In this document: piece by piece, positions 26,924 through 35,767 of the stretch | Numbering within the stretch: the stretch's first letter is position 1 | Layout of the letters: every line of letters begins with the position of its first letter | Assembly: GCA_947497945.1 (NCBI GenBank) | Contig: CANMIP010000012.1 | Span: forward strand, 1-64,000 | Direction: 5' to 3' | Length of the DNA: 64,000 nt | DNA from: an uncultured Tropicimonas sp. | GTDB taxonomy: Bacteria > Pseudomonadota > Alphaproteobacteria > Rhodobacterales > Rhodobacteraceae | Made by a program: the position numbers and the translations under genes | Notes under the pieces: generated by a model | Databases searched by the model: none | Told to the model about the DNA's origin: nothing | Seen by the model: only the letters and a program-made list of their open reading frames with translations

Positions 26924-27524
26924 TGTGCGAATGCCTCTTGCAAGTATCTCGTCGGGCTGGACAGCCGGCGTATCTGCGAGGCGGAATGGGGATTTTCCGC
27001 AAGAAAGGCGCGGGGCGGCGTCCGGGGGCGAGACGGCAGAGGCGGGCGGACAGCCCCAGTGTCCTCCGGGTCAGATGGGCACTTCTTGCGTTGCCTGTTC
27101 GGAGCGGTCCATGACGCATGCGTAGTCGATGTTGTCGAAGCAACTGGCCGGCACTTCCGTGTCGAGGCCGGCGGGAAGCCCGTGTTTCACAACAACGCCA
27201 ATGGCAATGACGAACGCGCGAAGTGCCAGGGGAATCCGGAGTTTCGGTGTCATGGGCGATCTGTTCACGAGCGGTGTGTCAGCCGATTGGCGCGGAAGCG
27301 GGTGCCTGTCCGGAAGGCCATATCGCGATCTCTACCGCGCAAACAGGCACCGGGACGCATGTTGTCCGCGCATGAATGCGACGTATCGTGACGGTGGATG
27401 CCCTGGTGTCATGTACCCCGTTACGAGGTTGAGCCGACACCGCGACCGATACGAAAATCGTGATCTCTCCGACAGGTGCCGCGGAGGGCGGACCTGCAGC
27501 ATCGCCGCAAGGACGCCGTGCGCA
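26924..27524. other. Gap with one possible tiny exported ORF
   Basis: The only candidate is a minus-strand ORF of 60 codons from ATG 27253 to 27071. It starts MTPKLRIPLALRAFVIAIGV, which looks like a signal peptide, and has two Cys further on. There is no ribosome binding site, so I do not call it. Nothing else is seen. Confidence 0.3.
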
Positions 27525-28433
27525 TCAGGGAGCGCTGTCTGGACGTTCCCGGGCAGTTCCAGGGCGCATGGGCAATGCGTCCTTGATGCATTTCAGCATG
27601 GCCTGGACCTTGTCCGTCCGGTTCAGGTCGACATGGGTGACCAACCAGAGCCGGATGAACCAGTCCGGCTGCGACGGCAGAACCTGATGCACGCCCGGAT
27701 ATTCGCGCGCCAGATGTTCCGGCAGAAAGCCGATTGCCGCGCCGGCGAGAATCGCGGCCTGCTTGGTCCGCACATCGGATGTCCGCAGCACAACCCGGTC
27801 CTCGGGTGCGATCCGGGACAGCCAGGCCTCGACCGCGGAGTCGCCCCTGCGGTTCGGAATTCCGATGAATTCATGCGTGCCGAGATCCGTCGCGTCCCGC
27901 GGGAGACCACGGCGCCGGACGTAGCGCTCATGGGCATAGAGGCCGAAACCGACCCGCTCGAAATCCTGGATGACATAGTCGTCCTGGTCCGGTTTTGCTC
28001 CCCCTCGAAGGGCAACATGCGCCTCTCCATATTCGAGTTTGAGCAGCTCTTCTTCCGCCAACAAGGTGACATGCGTCTTGGGGTTCTGTTCGCGGAATTG
28101 CATGATCGGCGACATGAGCCACCCGGCCAGGGGCGGCGACGAGGTGATGATGATTTCGCCGGTCAACTCGGTGTCACGCACTCGGGTGCGGCCGGTAAAA
28201 TCCGCCGCCATCTCGTCGGCGCGCCCCATGACGGAGAGCAGTTCCCGGCCGGTCTCGGTCTGGACATAGCCGCGGCCATGGCGCTGAAAGAGCTTGGTGC
28301 CTAGATGGGCCGCGAGGGCATCGATGTGACCTTTCACGGTCGCGCGGTGCACACCAAGGGTTTCGGCGGCTGCGCTGACCGTTCCCAGCTTTGCCACAAG
28401 ATATGCCGTTCGAATCTCGACCCACTTGTCCAT
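27525..28433 (-). CDS. LysR-family transcriptional regulator
   Basis: The 302-residue protein has an N-terminal winged helix-turn-helix (AYLVAKLGTVSAAAETLGVH, then a dimerisation helix) and a two-lobed substrate-binding domain (ELTGEIIITSSPPLAGWLMS, HVALRGGAKPDQDD, KQAAILAGAAIGFLPEHLAR). Length is typical of LysR. ATG 28433 is chosen because the protein then begins MDKWVEIRTAYLV, directly at the helix-turn-helix; the ORF extends upstream without support. No divergent target gene is adjacent: the 515-base gap to the next gene on the plus strand may hold its operator. The target is unknown. Confidence 0.85.
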   Translation of the reverse strand: MDKWVEIRTAYLVAKLGTVSAAAETLGVHRATVKGHIDALAAHLGTKLFQRHGRGYVQTETGRELLSVMGRADEMAADFTGRTRVRDTELTGEIIITSSPPLAGWLMSPIMQFREQNPKTHVTLLAEEELLKLEYGEAHVALRGGAKPDQDDYVIQDFERVGFGLYAHERYVRRRGLPRDATDLGTHEFIGIPNRRGDSAVEAWLSRIAPEDRVVLRTSDVRTKQAAILAGAAIGFLPEHLAREYPGVHQVLPSQPDWFIRLWLVTHVDLNRTDKVQAMLKCIKDALPMRPGTARERPDSAP

Positions 28434-28948
28434 GGTCAACTCCCGTTGTCCGGCGGAGCCAAACGTCGCATCCATGCGTCAACAATCGGCATATGGCGCA
28501 ACTGCGCGCATCCCTCGCCGTCCGGGCGATGGCGCTGGAGCCCTCGCGCGGTCAGCAACGCCCCGGAGGGTCCCCAGGCTTCGTTGTCCAGCGCGATCCG
28601 CAGCGAAGGTCGTGTGTCCACCCCCGGTGTCGGTTCCCGCGACTGCGAGGAGCGGTTCTCGCATAACCGGAAGTGACCGAGGCGAACGGCCCCAGGGAAA
28701 TGTTCGAATGCCACATCGCGCGCCACAACTCGGCAGCTTGCGGCGACATTGCATGCCGGTCCCGGGGTGGTTCGCATTGGCCGGATTGCCGACGTGGCCG
28801 ACGATTGGAATGCGGGCCATTCACATTGGCGTTGGCGACACTTCCGATTGGGCGAAGTCTGCGATATTGCCATCCCTGACCCAGGGCATGCCGTCTGCGG
28901 TGCCTCCCAGGCAGCGATGCCTAGAGAATCGGAATGAGGAGTTCATCA
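28434..28948. other. Intergenic stretch before the TonB operon
   Basis: No supported gene. It separates divergent transcription units and presumably contains the promoters for the LysR gene and the exbBD-tonB operon. No clear operator or promoter could be assigned by eye. Confidence 0.35.
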
Positions 28949-29383
28949 ATGCTGGTTCGTCGCCTATCCCTTGCGATGCTTCTCACCGCCGGAATGCCGG
29001 CCGTGGCGTGGGCACAATCCGCCCAGGATGACCCACAGGAACTGGTTCTCGAGTTGAACTCGATGCAGGACGTCCCGGGGGCGTGCCGGTTGAGCTTCCT
29101 GGCCCAGAACGGGACCGGGGCAGAGATCGACAAGGCCGTGTTCGAGACGGTGGTATTCGACCGGTCGGGCGCTGTGATGAGCCTGTCCCTCTTCGATTTC
29201 CGCGACCTGCCAACGGATCGGCCGCGCGTGCGGCAGTTCGATCTTCCCGACAGGACGTGTGACTCCATCGGCAAGGCCCTGATAAACGGCGCGAACACCT
29301 GTATCGTCGACGGGGTGGAAAGCGGCGTCTGTGACAAGGCGCTCACGCTTGAAAGCCGCATTTCTGTGGAGTTGCTTGGATGA
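28949..29383 (+). CDS. Exported protein heading the ExbBD-TonB operon
   Basis: ATG 28949 follows GAGGAG, and an ATG five codons upstream overlaps that site. The 144-residue protein has a Sec signal (RRLSLAMLLTAGMPAVAWAQ) and a mature domain with LVLELNSMQDVPGACRLSFL, two conserved-looking Cys pairs and a C-terminal ISVELLG. It overlaps the ExbB gene by 4 bases (ATGA), so translation is coupled. The constant position suggests a periplasmic partner of the ExbB-ExbD-TonB complex. The function is not known. Confidence 0.8.
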   Translation: MLVRRLSLAMLLTAGMPAVAWAQSAQDDPQELVLELNSMQDVPGACRLSFLAQNGTGAEIDKAVFETVVFDRSGAVMSLSLFDFRDLPTDRPRVRQFDLPDRTCDSIGKALINGANTCIVDGVESGVCDKALTLESRISVELLG

Positions 29384-30021
29384 ACGTCCTTGCCGTTTTT
29401 CGCGAAGTTCTCGCCCTTGGCGGTCCGGTGATCGCGATCCTGTTCGTGATCTCGGTGCTGACGCTGGGCGTCACCTTCTACAAGGTCTGGCAATTCTCCG
29501 TTTCCGGGGTGGGCCGCCACAAGGTGCTCTCCGAGGCACTGGCGGCTTGGGATGCGGGAGACCGGCTTTCGGCGCAGGCCCGTCTCGCCGATAGCAGCAG
29601 CTACCTCGCTCCGCTCGTGGGGTCCGCGATGACCGCCTCGAGCCAGCCCGGGCTTGACGAGCGGCTCGATGCCGAAGCCGGGGTCGCGCTCGCTGGGCTC
29701 GAGCGCGGGTTCCGGTTTCTTGACACGGTTGCGCAGATTGCGCCCCTTCTCGGGCTTTTTGGCACCGTCCTTGGCATGATTGACGCGTTTCAGAACCTGC
29801 AGGCAGCCGGTTCCTCGGTCGATCCGTCCCTGTTGGCGGGCGGCATCTGGGTCGCCCTGCTGACCACGGCGGCCGGGTTGGCCGTGGCAATGCCGACCTC
29901 GATGGTGCTTGCCTGGTTCGAAAGCCGTACCGCGCGCGAACGGGTCTTTGCGGACAAGGCGTTGCGAACCATCCTGGTCCCGGGCCGGAGCGATCCCGCG
30001 GCAATATCCCTGCATGCGTAA
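29380..30021 (+). CDS. exbB: ExbB/TolQ/MotA proton-channel protein
   Basis: The 213-residue inner-membrane protein has three membrane segments: PVIAILFVISVLTLGVTFYK near the start, TVAQIAPLLGLFGTVLGMID in the middle, and a third around SLLAGGIWVALLTTAAGLAV. The second and third segments are the MotA/TolQ/ExbB signature. With ExbD it converts the proton gradient into movement of TonB. The 4-base overlap with the previous gene and the 8-base overlap with the next show tight coupling. Confidence 0.9.
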   Translation: MNVLAVFREVLALGGPVIAILFVISVLTLGVTFYKVWQFSVSGVGRHKVLSEALAAWDAGDRLSAQARLADSSSYLAPLVGSAMTASSQPGLDERLDAEAGVALAGLERGFRFLDTVAQIAPLLGLFGTVLGMIDAFQNLQAAGSSVDPSLLAGGIWVALLTTAAGLAVAMPTSMVLAWFESRTARERVFADKALRTILVPGRSDPAAISLHA

Positions 30022-30379
30022 CACCGCTCCCTTCGTCCGGCGCCCGGTGTCGCTGACCCCATTGATCGACGTGATCTTCCTGTTGTTGCTGTTCTTCATG
30101 CTGTCTTCGACCTTTTCGACATTTGGCGAGATCGAGCTGAGTTCGGCAGCAGCCGGGTCGGCGGCCCCGAGCGAGGTCACCGAGCGCGCCTTTGTGCAGC
30201 TTGGCGCCGAGCGGCTGGTCCTGAACGGCACGCCCATGGCGTTGGATGACCTGGCCGCCCAGGTTGAGGCCGGGCAGGTTCTGGTGAGCCTCGACGCCGA
30301 CGCCTCGGCTCAACGGCTGACGGATCTGTTGGTGCGGTTCCGCGGGCGGGACGAGGTCTCGCTCGTGGTGCTGGAGTGA
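30014..30379 (+). CDS. exbD: ExbD/TolR-family protein (first copy)
   Basis: The 121-residue protein has a short cytoplasmic N-terminus, one membrane helix with the essential Asp (VSLTPLIDVIFLLLLFFMLS) and a periplasmic domain. The LIDVIFLLLLFF motif is the proton-path signature of ExbD/TolR. ATG 30014 lies inside the end of exbB. Confidence 0.9.
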   Translation: MRNTAPFVRRPVSLTPLIDVIFLLLLFFMLSSTFSTFGEIELSSAAAGSAAPSEVTERAFVQLGAERLVLNGTPMALDDLAAQVEAGQVLVSLDADASAQRLTDLLVRFRGRDEVSLVVLE

Positions 30380-30383
30380 GCGC

Positions 30384-30761
30384 ATGATCCGCCCTGCCCC
30401 CTCCCGCCGGAAGCGCGACGCGACCATCTCGTTGATCAACGTCGTTTTCCTGATGCTGGTGTTCTTCCTGATCGCGGGAACGGTCGCGCCGCCGCTCGAC
30501 CCCGACCTGGAGCTTGTGGACACGTCCGGCCTCGAAGGCAGCGAGCCGCCGGACGCGCTTGTGCTGCACGCAAACGGGGAACTGAGCTATCGCGGCAGTC
30601 CCAGCGACCCCGCGACCTACATGGCTGGCCATGACACCGGGCCAGTGCGGATCGTTCCCGACCGCAATGCGCTTGCGCCGCGCCTGATCGAGGTCACCGG
30701 CAGCCTTCGTCGCCTTGGCGCCTCTTCCGTCATCCTTGTGACCGAGCAGGCCCTCGAGTGA
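30384..30761 (+). CDS. exbD: ExbD/TolR-family protein (second copy)
   Basis: This 125-residue paralogue has the membrane helix TISLINVVFLMLVFFLIAGT. The position that is Asp in the first copy (LIDV) is Asn here (LINV), so the proton-carrying residue is missing and the two ExbD proteins are not equivalent. It is followed by a periplasmic domain (RIVPDRNALAPRLIEVTGSL). It starts four bases after the first copy and overlaps tonB by four. A heteromeric ExbD complex is inferred. Confidence 0.9.
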   Translation: MIRPAPSRRKRDATISLINVVFLMLVFFLIAGTVAPPLDPDLELVDTSGLEGSEPPDALVLHANGELSYRGSPSDPATYMAGHDTGPVRIVPDRNALAPRLIEVTGSLRRLGASSVILVTEQALE

Positions 30762-31909
30762 TACGGAGATCGGCAGCAATTGCGACGGTGGCCGTTCTGT
30801 TGTCGTTGTTCGTGCATTTTGTCGTTGTGGGCGTCACCTTTCGCGATCCGCCCGAGCGCCCTGCGGAGGCTGCGGCGCCCGACAATGCTGCATTGGGCAA
30901 TACCTTCGACGACGTAGCGGACACCCAGTCCGACCCTGTCGAGCCGGAGCCCGCCTCTGTCCCGGACCCTGCCGTCCAGCCGCCAGCCGAGCCGGAGCGC
31001 GTCGAACCACCGACCTCTTACGCCCTTGTTGCCTCGGACAATCCGCAGGAAACCAACTCGCCCGACACGGGCTCGGCGGAGGTCGTGCAACCGGACATGA
31101 TCGAACCGACCGAACCGCCGTTGGGCGATACCCCTGAGCCGGGAGCGGTGGAACCGTCCGGTGGGGACGACAGGGCGTTGGCAGACACCCCCGTCCTGTC
31201 ATCCGTTGAGCCCGAAACCGCCGAAACGGCCCCGGCTGCGTCGGTCGCTCTCGCGCCGACACCGGAAGCGCCGGAGCCGCTCGCCGCAGAGCCGGATCAG
31301 GTCGCACCCACCCTGCCCGTTGCTTCAGCTTCCACCCCCGAAGCGATCCCGGTCATCCCGGCGACCCGAGAGACGGTCGACCCTGCTGTGCCCGAGACAA
31401 CCGTCGAGCCTGCCCCTGACCCGTCCGAAACCGCGGCGACCGAAACAGGGTCCGGCGAATCCGATCTGGCAGTCACTGCTTCGTTGCGACCAAGGCTTGC
31501 CCCCGAGCGGCCATCAGCACCGCCTGCAGCGCAAACCGGATACCGACGAGATCCAGATCTGGTCATGGAATCGCCGCTGACCGTCTATCAACGCACCGGA
31601 GTCTTCGGAGGCTCGGCCAGTCCCCAAGGTTCGCGTGGCCCGGGAAACTCCAACGTGACGAACTACGCCGGTCAGGTTCTGGTCCACCTCAACCGAACTC
31701 CCAGCGTCCGCGTTCGGACCCCGGGAACCGCCCGGGTTACATTCGAGATCAATCGAGACGGAACGCTGGCCTGGGTCACCGTCAGCAACAGCACCGGAAC
31801 GCACGAGTTCGACAGCCTGGCCAGAGAGCAGGTTCGACGCGCGGTGCCTTTCCCCCGCCCCCCGGAGGGCGCCAACCGAAGGATAAGCTTTTCATTTCGG
31901 AGCAATTGA
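30758..31909 (+). CDS. tonB: TonB-family energy transducer
   Basis: The 383-residue protein starts with GTG at 30758 overlapping the upstream stop (GTGA). It has one N-terminal membrane helix (AAIATVAVLLSLFVHFVVVG), a very long Pro/Glu/Thr/Ala-rich spacer (residues about 30-280) and a C-terminal TonB domain (PGTARVTFEINRDGTLAWVT, REQVRRAVPFPRPPEG). It spans the periplasm to energise outer-membrane receptors. No receptor or heme/siderophore transporter lies nearby. Confidence 0.9.
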   Translation: MIRRSAAIATVAVLLSLFVHFVVVGVTFRDPPERPAEAAAPDNAALGNTFDDVADTQSDPVEPEPASVPDPAVQPPAEPERVEPPTSYALVASDNPQETNSPDTGSAEVVQPDMIEPTEPPLGDTPEPGAVEPSGGDDRALADTPVLSSVEPETAETAPAASVALAPTPEAPEPLAAEPDQVAPTLPVASASTPEAIPVIPATRETVDPAVPETTVEPAPDPSETAATETGSGESDLAVTASLRPRLAPERPSAPPAAQTGYRRDPDLVMESPLTVYQRTGVFGGSASPQGSRGPGNSNVTNYAGQVLVHLNRTPSVRVRTPGTARVTFEINRDGTLAWVTVSNSTGTHEFDSLAREQVRRAVPFPRPPEGANRRISFSFRSN

Positions 31910-32331
31910 CCGGAGACAGCCCGGCTCTCGAAGCCCTTCTGCCCTCCGGGTATTCCGGTCATCAGGATGGTCCCCGGGTCCTTGCGTGCCGCAAAGCCGA
32001 CAAGCGTCAATCGGCGTGTCTGCTTGCCGGCCAGGCGCGCCTTCGGCACGCTCGCGGCAACGGTCGGCGCTCCGCTCTCAATGATTGCGGCTGCGACTGC
32101 GAATTGTGGTGCCCGCCTCCACCGGGGTGAGCGACGCGAACCACCCGAAGCCGGCCTTCAGACCAAGAGTGGCGGAGGTCCGGTTTCCCGCGGCCCGGCA
32201 GGGTGGCGTTCGTGCAGCATATGCTCGGGCAGCTGAAAATAGCGGCGGCCCAATGATCTCGCTCAAGACCAACAAACGCGATTTCTGGTAGGCTCACGGG
32301 CGACCGTTTCGATGAGTTGGAGGGGGCAACG
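31910..32331. other. Intergenic stretch, nothing recognised
   Basis: Open frames exist on both strands but none has a recognisable domain or ribosome binding site. Confidence 0.35.
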
Positions 32332-32622
32332 ATGACACGGACAGAGGAATACGCGCGCGCCAGACAAAGAGCCGAGGCGAAATACGGCTTTTTCGTTCAT
32401 GCGGGGGTCTATGTTGCGGTCATGGTGCTGCTGGTGGCCATCAACGTGTTCACGTCGCCCGGCGCACCCTGGTCCATCTGGCCGATGATGGGTTGGGGGC
32501 TGGCAGTCGCGCTGCATGGTATCCGGGTTTTCCGGTTGGGTGGCAAAAACACCATTGTCGATGCATTGACCGAAGACGAGCTACGGCGCTCGGGAGCTGA
32601 CAGACGCAACGACGGCACGTAG
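32332..32622 (+). CDS. Two-helix (2TM) membrane protein
   Basis: ATG 32332 lies behind GGAGGGGG. The 96-residue protein has a charged N-terminus (ARARQRAEAKYGFFVHAG), two membrane helices (VYVAVMVLLVAINVFTS and SIWPMMGWGLAVALHGIRVF) and an acidic/basic tail. This matches the 2TM-domain family, which also occurs fused to histidine kinases and other proteins. It has no known function alone. It precedes the next gene by 17 bases and may be cotranscribed. Confidence 0.8.
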   Translation: MTRTEEYARARQRAEAKYGFFVHAGVYVAVMVLLVAINVFTSPGAPWSIWPMMGWGLAVALHGIRVFRLGGKNTIVDALTEDELRRSGADRRNDGT

Positions 32623-32639
32623 CGAATGGTCCCGGCGCG

Positions 32640-33890
32640 ATGACCGAGCGTACGTTTGACATCGTTTTATGGGGAGCAACCGGGGCCACGGGCCGCCGTG
32701 CCGCGCATCATTTGGTGAGACGGTGCGGTGACGGCCGCCTCAACCTGGCAATTGGGGGGCGAAACCGGGAAAAACTGGACGCCCTACGCGACGATCTGCC
32801 GAAGGCGGGCGCTCCTCCTGCAATTCTGGTCGGAGACAGCCATGACACCGTATTCATGGGAGCAATGGCTGCCCGGGCGCGGGTGGTTGCGTCGACAGCC
32901 GGGCCATTTGCGCTCCATGGGAGCGAGCTTGTCGCGGCCTGTGTGGAGAACGGCACGCATTATTGTGACCTGACCGCCGAGCCGCAATGGATGCGTGCAA
33001 TGATCGACGCGCATCAAGGAAAGGCACGCGCAACGGGCGCCCGGATCGTGCATGCCTGCGGGCACGACTCGATTCCGTCCGATCTCGGAGTGCAGTTCCT
33101 GCAGGAGGCGGCGCTGGCGCGTTATGGCCAGCCGTGCAAACGCATCGCAACACGGGTGACGCGGATGAAGGGCGGCTTCAGCGGTGGCACTGCCGCGAGT
33201 TTCCTCAACGCCATGAGGCTGCGCGAGACAGACCCGGATTTCGACCGGCTGTCAGCGGACCCCTATGCGCTCTGCCCCGAAGGCGAACGCGAGGGCCCGG
33301 ACGGTCCGGATCGCATGATGCCGCTTGAAGTGGGTTGGGATGGCGACCTGCAAGCCTGGACCAAGCCCTATTTCATGGGGCCGATGAACTCCAAGGTCGT
33401 GCGGCGCAGCAATGCAATCATGGACTACCCCTATGGTCGCGGCTTCAGCTACCAGGAAACCGGCCTGACACGGAGCGGGATTGGCGGCTGGTTGGCCGCG
33501 ATGCGCGATACGGTACTGGGTCGCCTGCTCCTGACCGCCATGGCGATCCCGGTGATGCGGGACCAGCTCGAACGCCATGTGCTGCCAAAATCCGGCGAAG
33601 GGCCGAGCAAGGAGGTCCGCGAGTCCGGCTCGTATGAACTGGTCCTGGTGGGAGAGATGCCCGATGGCGCCATCCTGAAGGCCCGCATCACCGGGAAAGG
33701 CGACCCCGGCGTTCGATCGACCACGTTGATGTTGACCGAAGCCGCGCTCTGCCTTGCCGAGGATGAGAACAGGATAGCGGTCGGCGGCGGTTTCTGGACC
33801 CCGGCAGCCGCCATGGGAGAGGTGCTGCGCGCCCGGATCACCAGCCATGCCGGGCTGACCTTCGAGCTGATTGACGGCAGGGATGCGTGA
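32640..33890 (+). CDS. Saccharopine dehydrogenase-like / trans-acting enoyl reductase
   Basis: The 416-residue protein starts with a Rossmann NAD(P)-binding motif (VLWGATGATGRRAAHHLVRR), followed by ILVGDSHD, VVASTAGPFALHGSELVAAC and a GTHYCDLTAEPQW block. This is the pattern of the saccharopine-dehydrogenase NADP-binding family that includes mycobacterial trans-acting enoyl reductases. The large C-terminal part (about 170-416) is the substrate-side domain. A role in lipid or isoprenoid reduction is suggested by family and by the carotenoid-desaturase-like enzyme nearby. The exact substrate is unknown. Confidence 0.8.
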   Translation: MTERTFDIVLWGATGATGRRAAHHLVRRCGDGRLNLAIGGRNREKLDALRDDLPKAGAPPAILVGDSHDTVFMGAMAARARVVASTAGPFALHGSELVAACVENGTHYCDLTAEPQWMRAMIDAHQGKARATGARIVHACGHDSIPSDLGVQFLQEAALARYGQPCKRIATRVTRMKGGFSGGTAASFLNAMRLRETDPDFDRLSADPYALCPEGEREGPDGPDRMMPLEVGWDGDLQAWTKPYFMGPMNSKVVRRSNAIMDYPYGRGFSYQETGLTRSGIGGWLAAMRDTVLGRLLLTAMAIPVMRDQLERHVLPKSGEGPSKEVRESGSYELVLVGEMPDGAILKARITGKGDPGVRSTTLMLTEAALCLAEDENRIAVGGGFWTPAAAMGEVLRARITSHAGLTFELIDGRDA

Positions 33891-34201
33891 GCGGGCCGCG
33901 CGATCCACCTCGGAAGACTTGACCTCTCATCCGCGCAGCCGAAGAGCGCGCGCCCAATATGCTCACCCCGGCAGGGATCAGGCCCGTTCCGAGACAGGCA
34001 AAGCCGTCGAATGCCTGCCCGAAGGCGACAGCACCAATCAGCCAGCGCCCTCGAAGCCGGGTTTGGCGAAACCGCCCGACAGTTTGAGCGAAGGGATCGC
34101 CAGGATTTCGGTGGCACTCCCCGTTGCGAGGCGCAGCCCGGGCATGGTCCGGTCCCGTCCTTCAGAATCCGGAAATCCACCTGAGGTTGCGGCGCGTGCC
34201 C
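33891..34201. other. Convergent intergenic stretch, nothing recognised
   Basis: This gap lies between two converging genes. No domain or clear terminator hairpin was seen. Confidence 0.35.
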
Positions 34202-35755
34202 TCAACGCCTGATCTTGCCGAGCACCTTTGGATCGACGCTGGCAGCGGCGAGCATTCCGCCCCAGAGTGCTCCGGGAATGCCGGGACTCGCGACATCCTG
34301 CCCGGCGAGGAAGAGGCCCGGGATGGGTGTTTTCGCCCGTAGCCCGTCGCACATCACGCGCTCCGGTGTGACGTCGAGCCCGTAAAACGCTCCCTTGCGA
34401 TGCCCGGTGAAAGAGACCGTGGCCAGCGGGGTGGCCAGATCCCGATGCACAACCAGCTTCGCGAGATCGGGGAAATAGCTCTGGAACTGCGCCATCAGCG
34501 TGTCTTCGGCGCGACGCTTGAACGCCGTGTAGTCGTCGCCGCGCGCGCCGGCCGGCTGATCCGCCCATCGGGCGACGGTCGACCAGTCCGCCCAGACCAG
34601 CAACTCGCCCGTGTGTTTCTGGTCCGGACCGGGGGCATGGGCCGGGTTCTTCAGTGAGCCAAAGGACGCGACCATGCAGGGCGCAGCTTCGTCGGGCGCA
34701 TCTGTCCAGACAACATCGGCATTCCCGGTCGGGAAGAACCAATGGTTCGCCCTGGTGGCCCCCGCGGCTTCGATGTCGCCCTCGAAGCCGAGAAACAGGG
34801 TGAAATGCGCAATGCTGGATGGCAGGGCGCGGATCTCCGCGATCCAGTCAGGGGGGCCGCAGCCTTCGGGCAAGAGCGTGTCGATTGTCTCGCGCGCACC
34901 GATATCGGAGATCACGGATTTCGCCCGGACCTCCGTGCCGTCGTCGAGCTTGACGCCCGTCACGGCGTCGCCATCGAAGAGCAGGGTGTCAACGCGTGCG
35001 CCCGCGCGGGTTTCCCCACCGTTCCGGGCAATGGTCGGAATGATGTGGTCGGCAAAGGCCGCGCCGCCGCCGACCGGGTACCAGGAACCGCTCGGAAGGT
35101 AGGCCCCGGAGATCAGGGCATGCATCGCGAAGCTCGCCTTGCCGGGACGTCCACCGTGATCGCCCCATTGCGCGGCCAGGACGGCGGCAAGCTCGGGATC
35201 GTCGGTGAGGTCGTCGATGACCTCCTTCGTCGTCCGGAGACACCATCTCGAAATCGCGCGCCGGTTCCACCAATCGAGCAGGTCACCCGCAAATTCCGGC
35301 ATCGCGCGGGTCGGAAAGATCTTGTGCATGGCCTCGCGGCCGTCGCGCAGCGCCTGTGTCCAGGCCTCGATCGCCTCGGCGTGATCGGGGAAGCGGTCCT
35401 TCAGATCCCGTTCCTGCGCCTCATAGGGGCGCGAGAGCGGCAAGGGAGCGGCCGATCCGATGTGGATGATGTCATAGACCGAGCCCAGGGGTTCGAAATC
35501 GAGGGGCGTGTCGCAAAGCCAGTCGAGCATATCGCGGGTCTGATCGCCCGGAGCCACGCCGCTCAGGTAATGCAGGCCGACATCCCAGGTGAACCCGTCG
35601 CGGGAGAAGCTGTGCGTCAAGCCGCCGAGCGTATGGTGTTTCTCGAGCAGCAGCACCTTGTTGCCGACGCGGGCCAGCGCCGCGGCGGCTGTCATGCCGC
35701 CAATGCCCGAGCCTATGACGATGACATCCCAAATGTCATGTGCCGCATGTGTCAT
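34202..35755 (-). CDS. FAD-dependent phytoene-desaturase/retinol-saturase-like oxidoreductase
   Basis: The 517-residue protein has an FAD-binding Rossmann motif (VIVIGSGIGGMTAAAALARV then KVLLLEKHHTLGG), a typical HSFSRDGFTWDVGLHY segment and a C-terminal FAD-closing motif (IPGLFLAGQDVASPGIPGAL). These features place it in the CrtI/RetSat superfamily, which desaturates carotenoids or saturates isoprenoid double bonds. There is no crtB or other carotenoid gene nearby, so an isoprenoid or retinoid-like substrate is only a family-level guess. It lies 12 bases after a metallo-hydrolase gene in the same direction. Confidence 0.85.
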   Translation of the reverse strand: MTHAAHDIWDVIVIGSGIGGMTAAAALARVGNKVLLLEKHHTLGGLTHSFSRDGFTWDVGLHYLSGVAPGDQTRDMLDWLCDTPLDFEPLGSVYDIIHIGSAAPLPLSRPYEAQERDLKDRFPDHAEAIEAWTQALRDGREAMHKIFPTRAMPEFAGDLLDWWNRRAISRWCLRTTKEVIDDLTDDPELAAVLAAQWGDHGGRPGKASFAMHALISGAYLPSGSWYPVGGGAAFADHIIPTIARNGGETRAGARVDTLLFDGDAVTGVKLDDGTEVRAKSVISDIGARETIDTLLPEGCGPPDWIAEIRALPSSIAHFTLFLGFEGDIEAAGATRANHWFFPTGNADVVWTDAPDEAAPCMVASFGSLKNPAHAPGPDQKHTGELLVWADWSTVARWADQPAGARGDDYTAFKRRAEDTLMAQFQSYFPDLAKLVVHRDLATPLATVSFTGHRKGAFYGLDVTPERVMCDGLRAKTPIPGLFLAGQDVASPGIPGALWGGMLAAASVDPKVLGKIRR

Positions 35756-35767
35756 TGTTCTACCTCC

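Noticed and set aside
27071-27253. Possible 60-codon exported protein on the minus strand
   Set aside because: No ribosome binding site or family. Only a signal-peptide-like start supports it.
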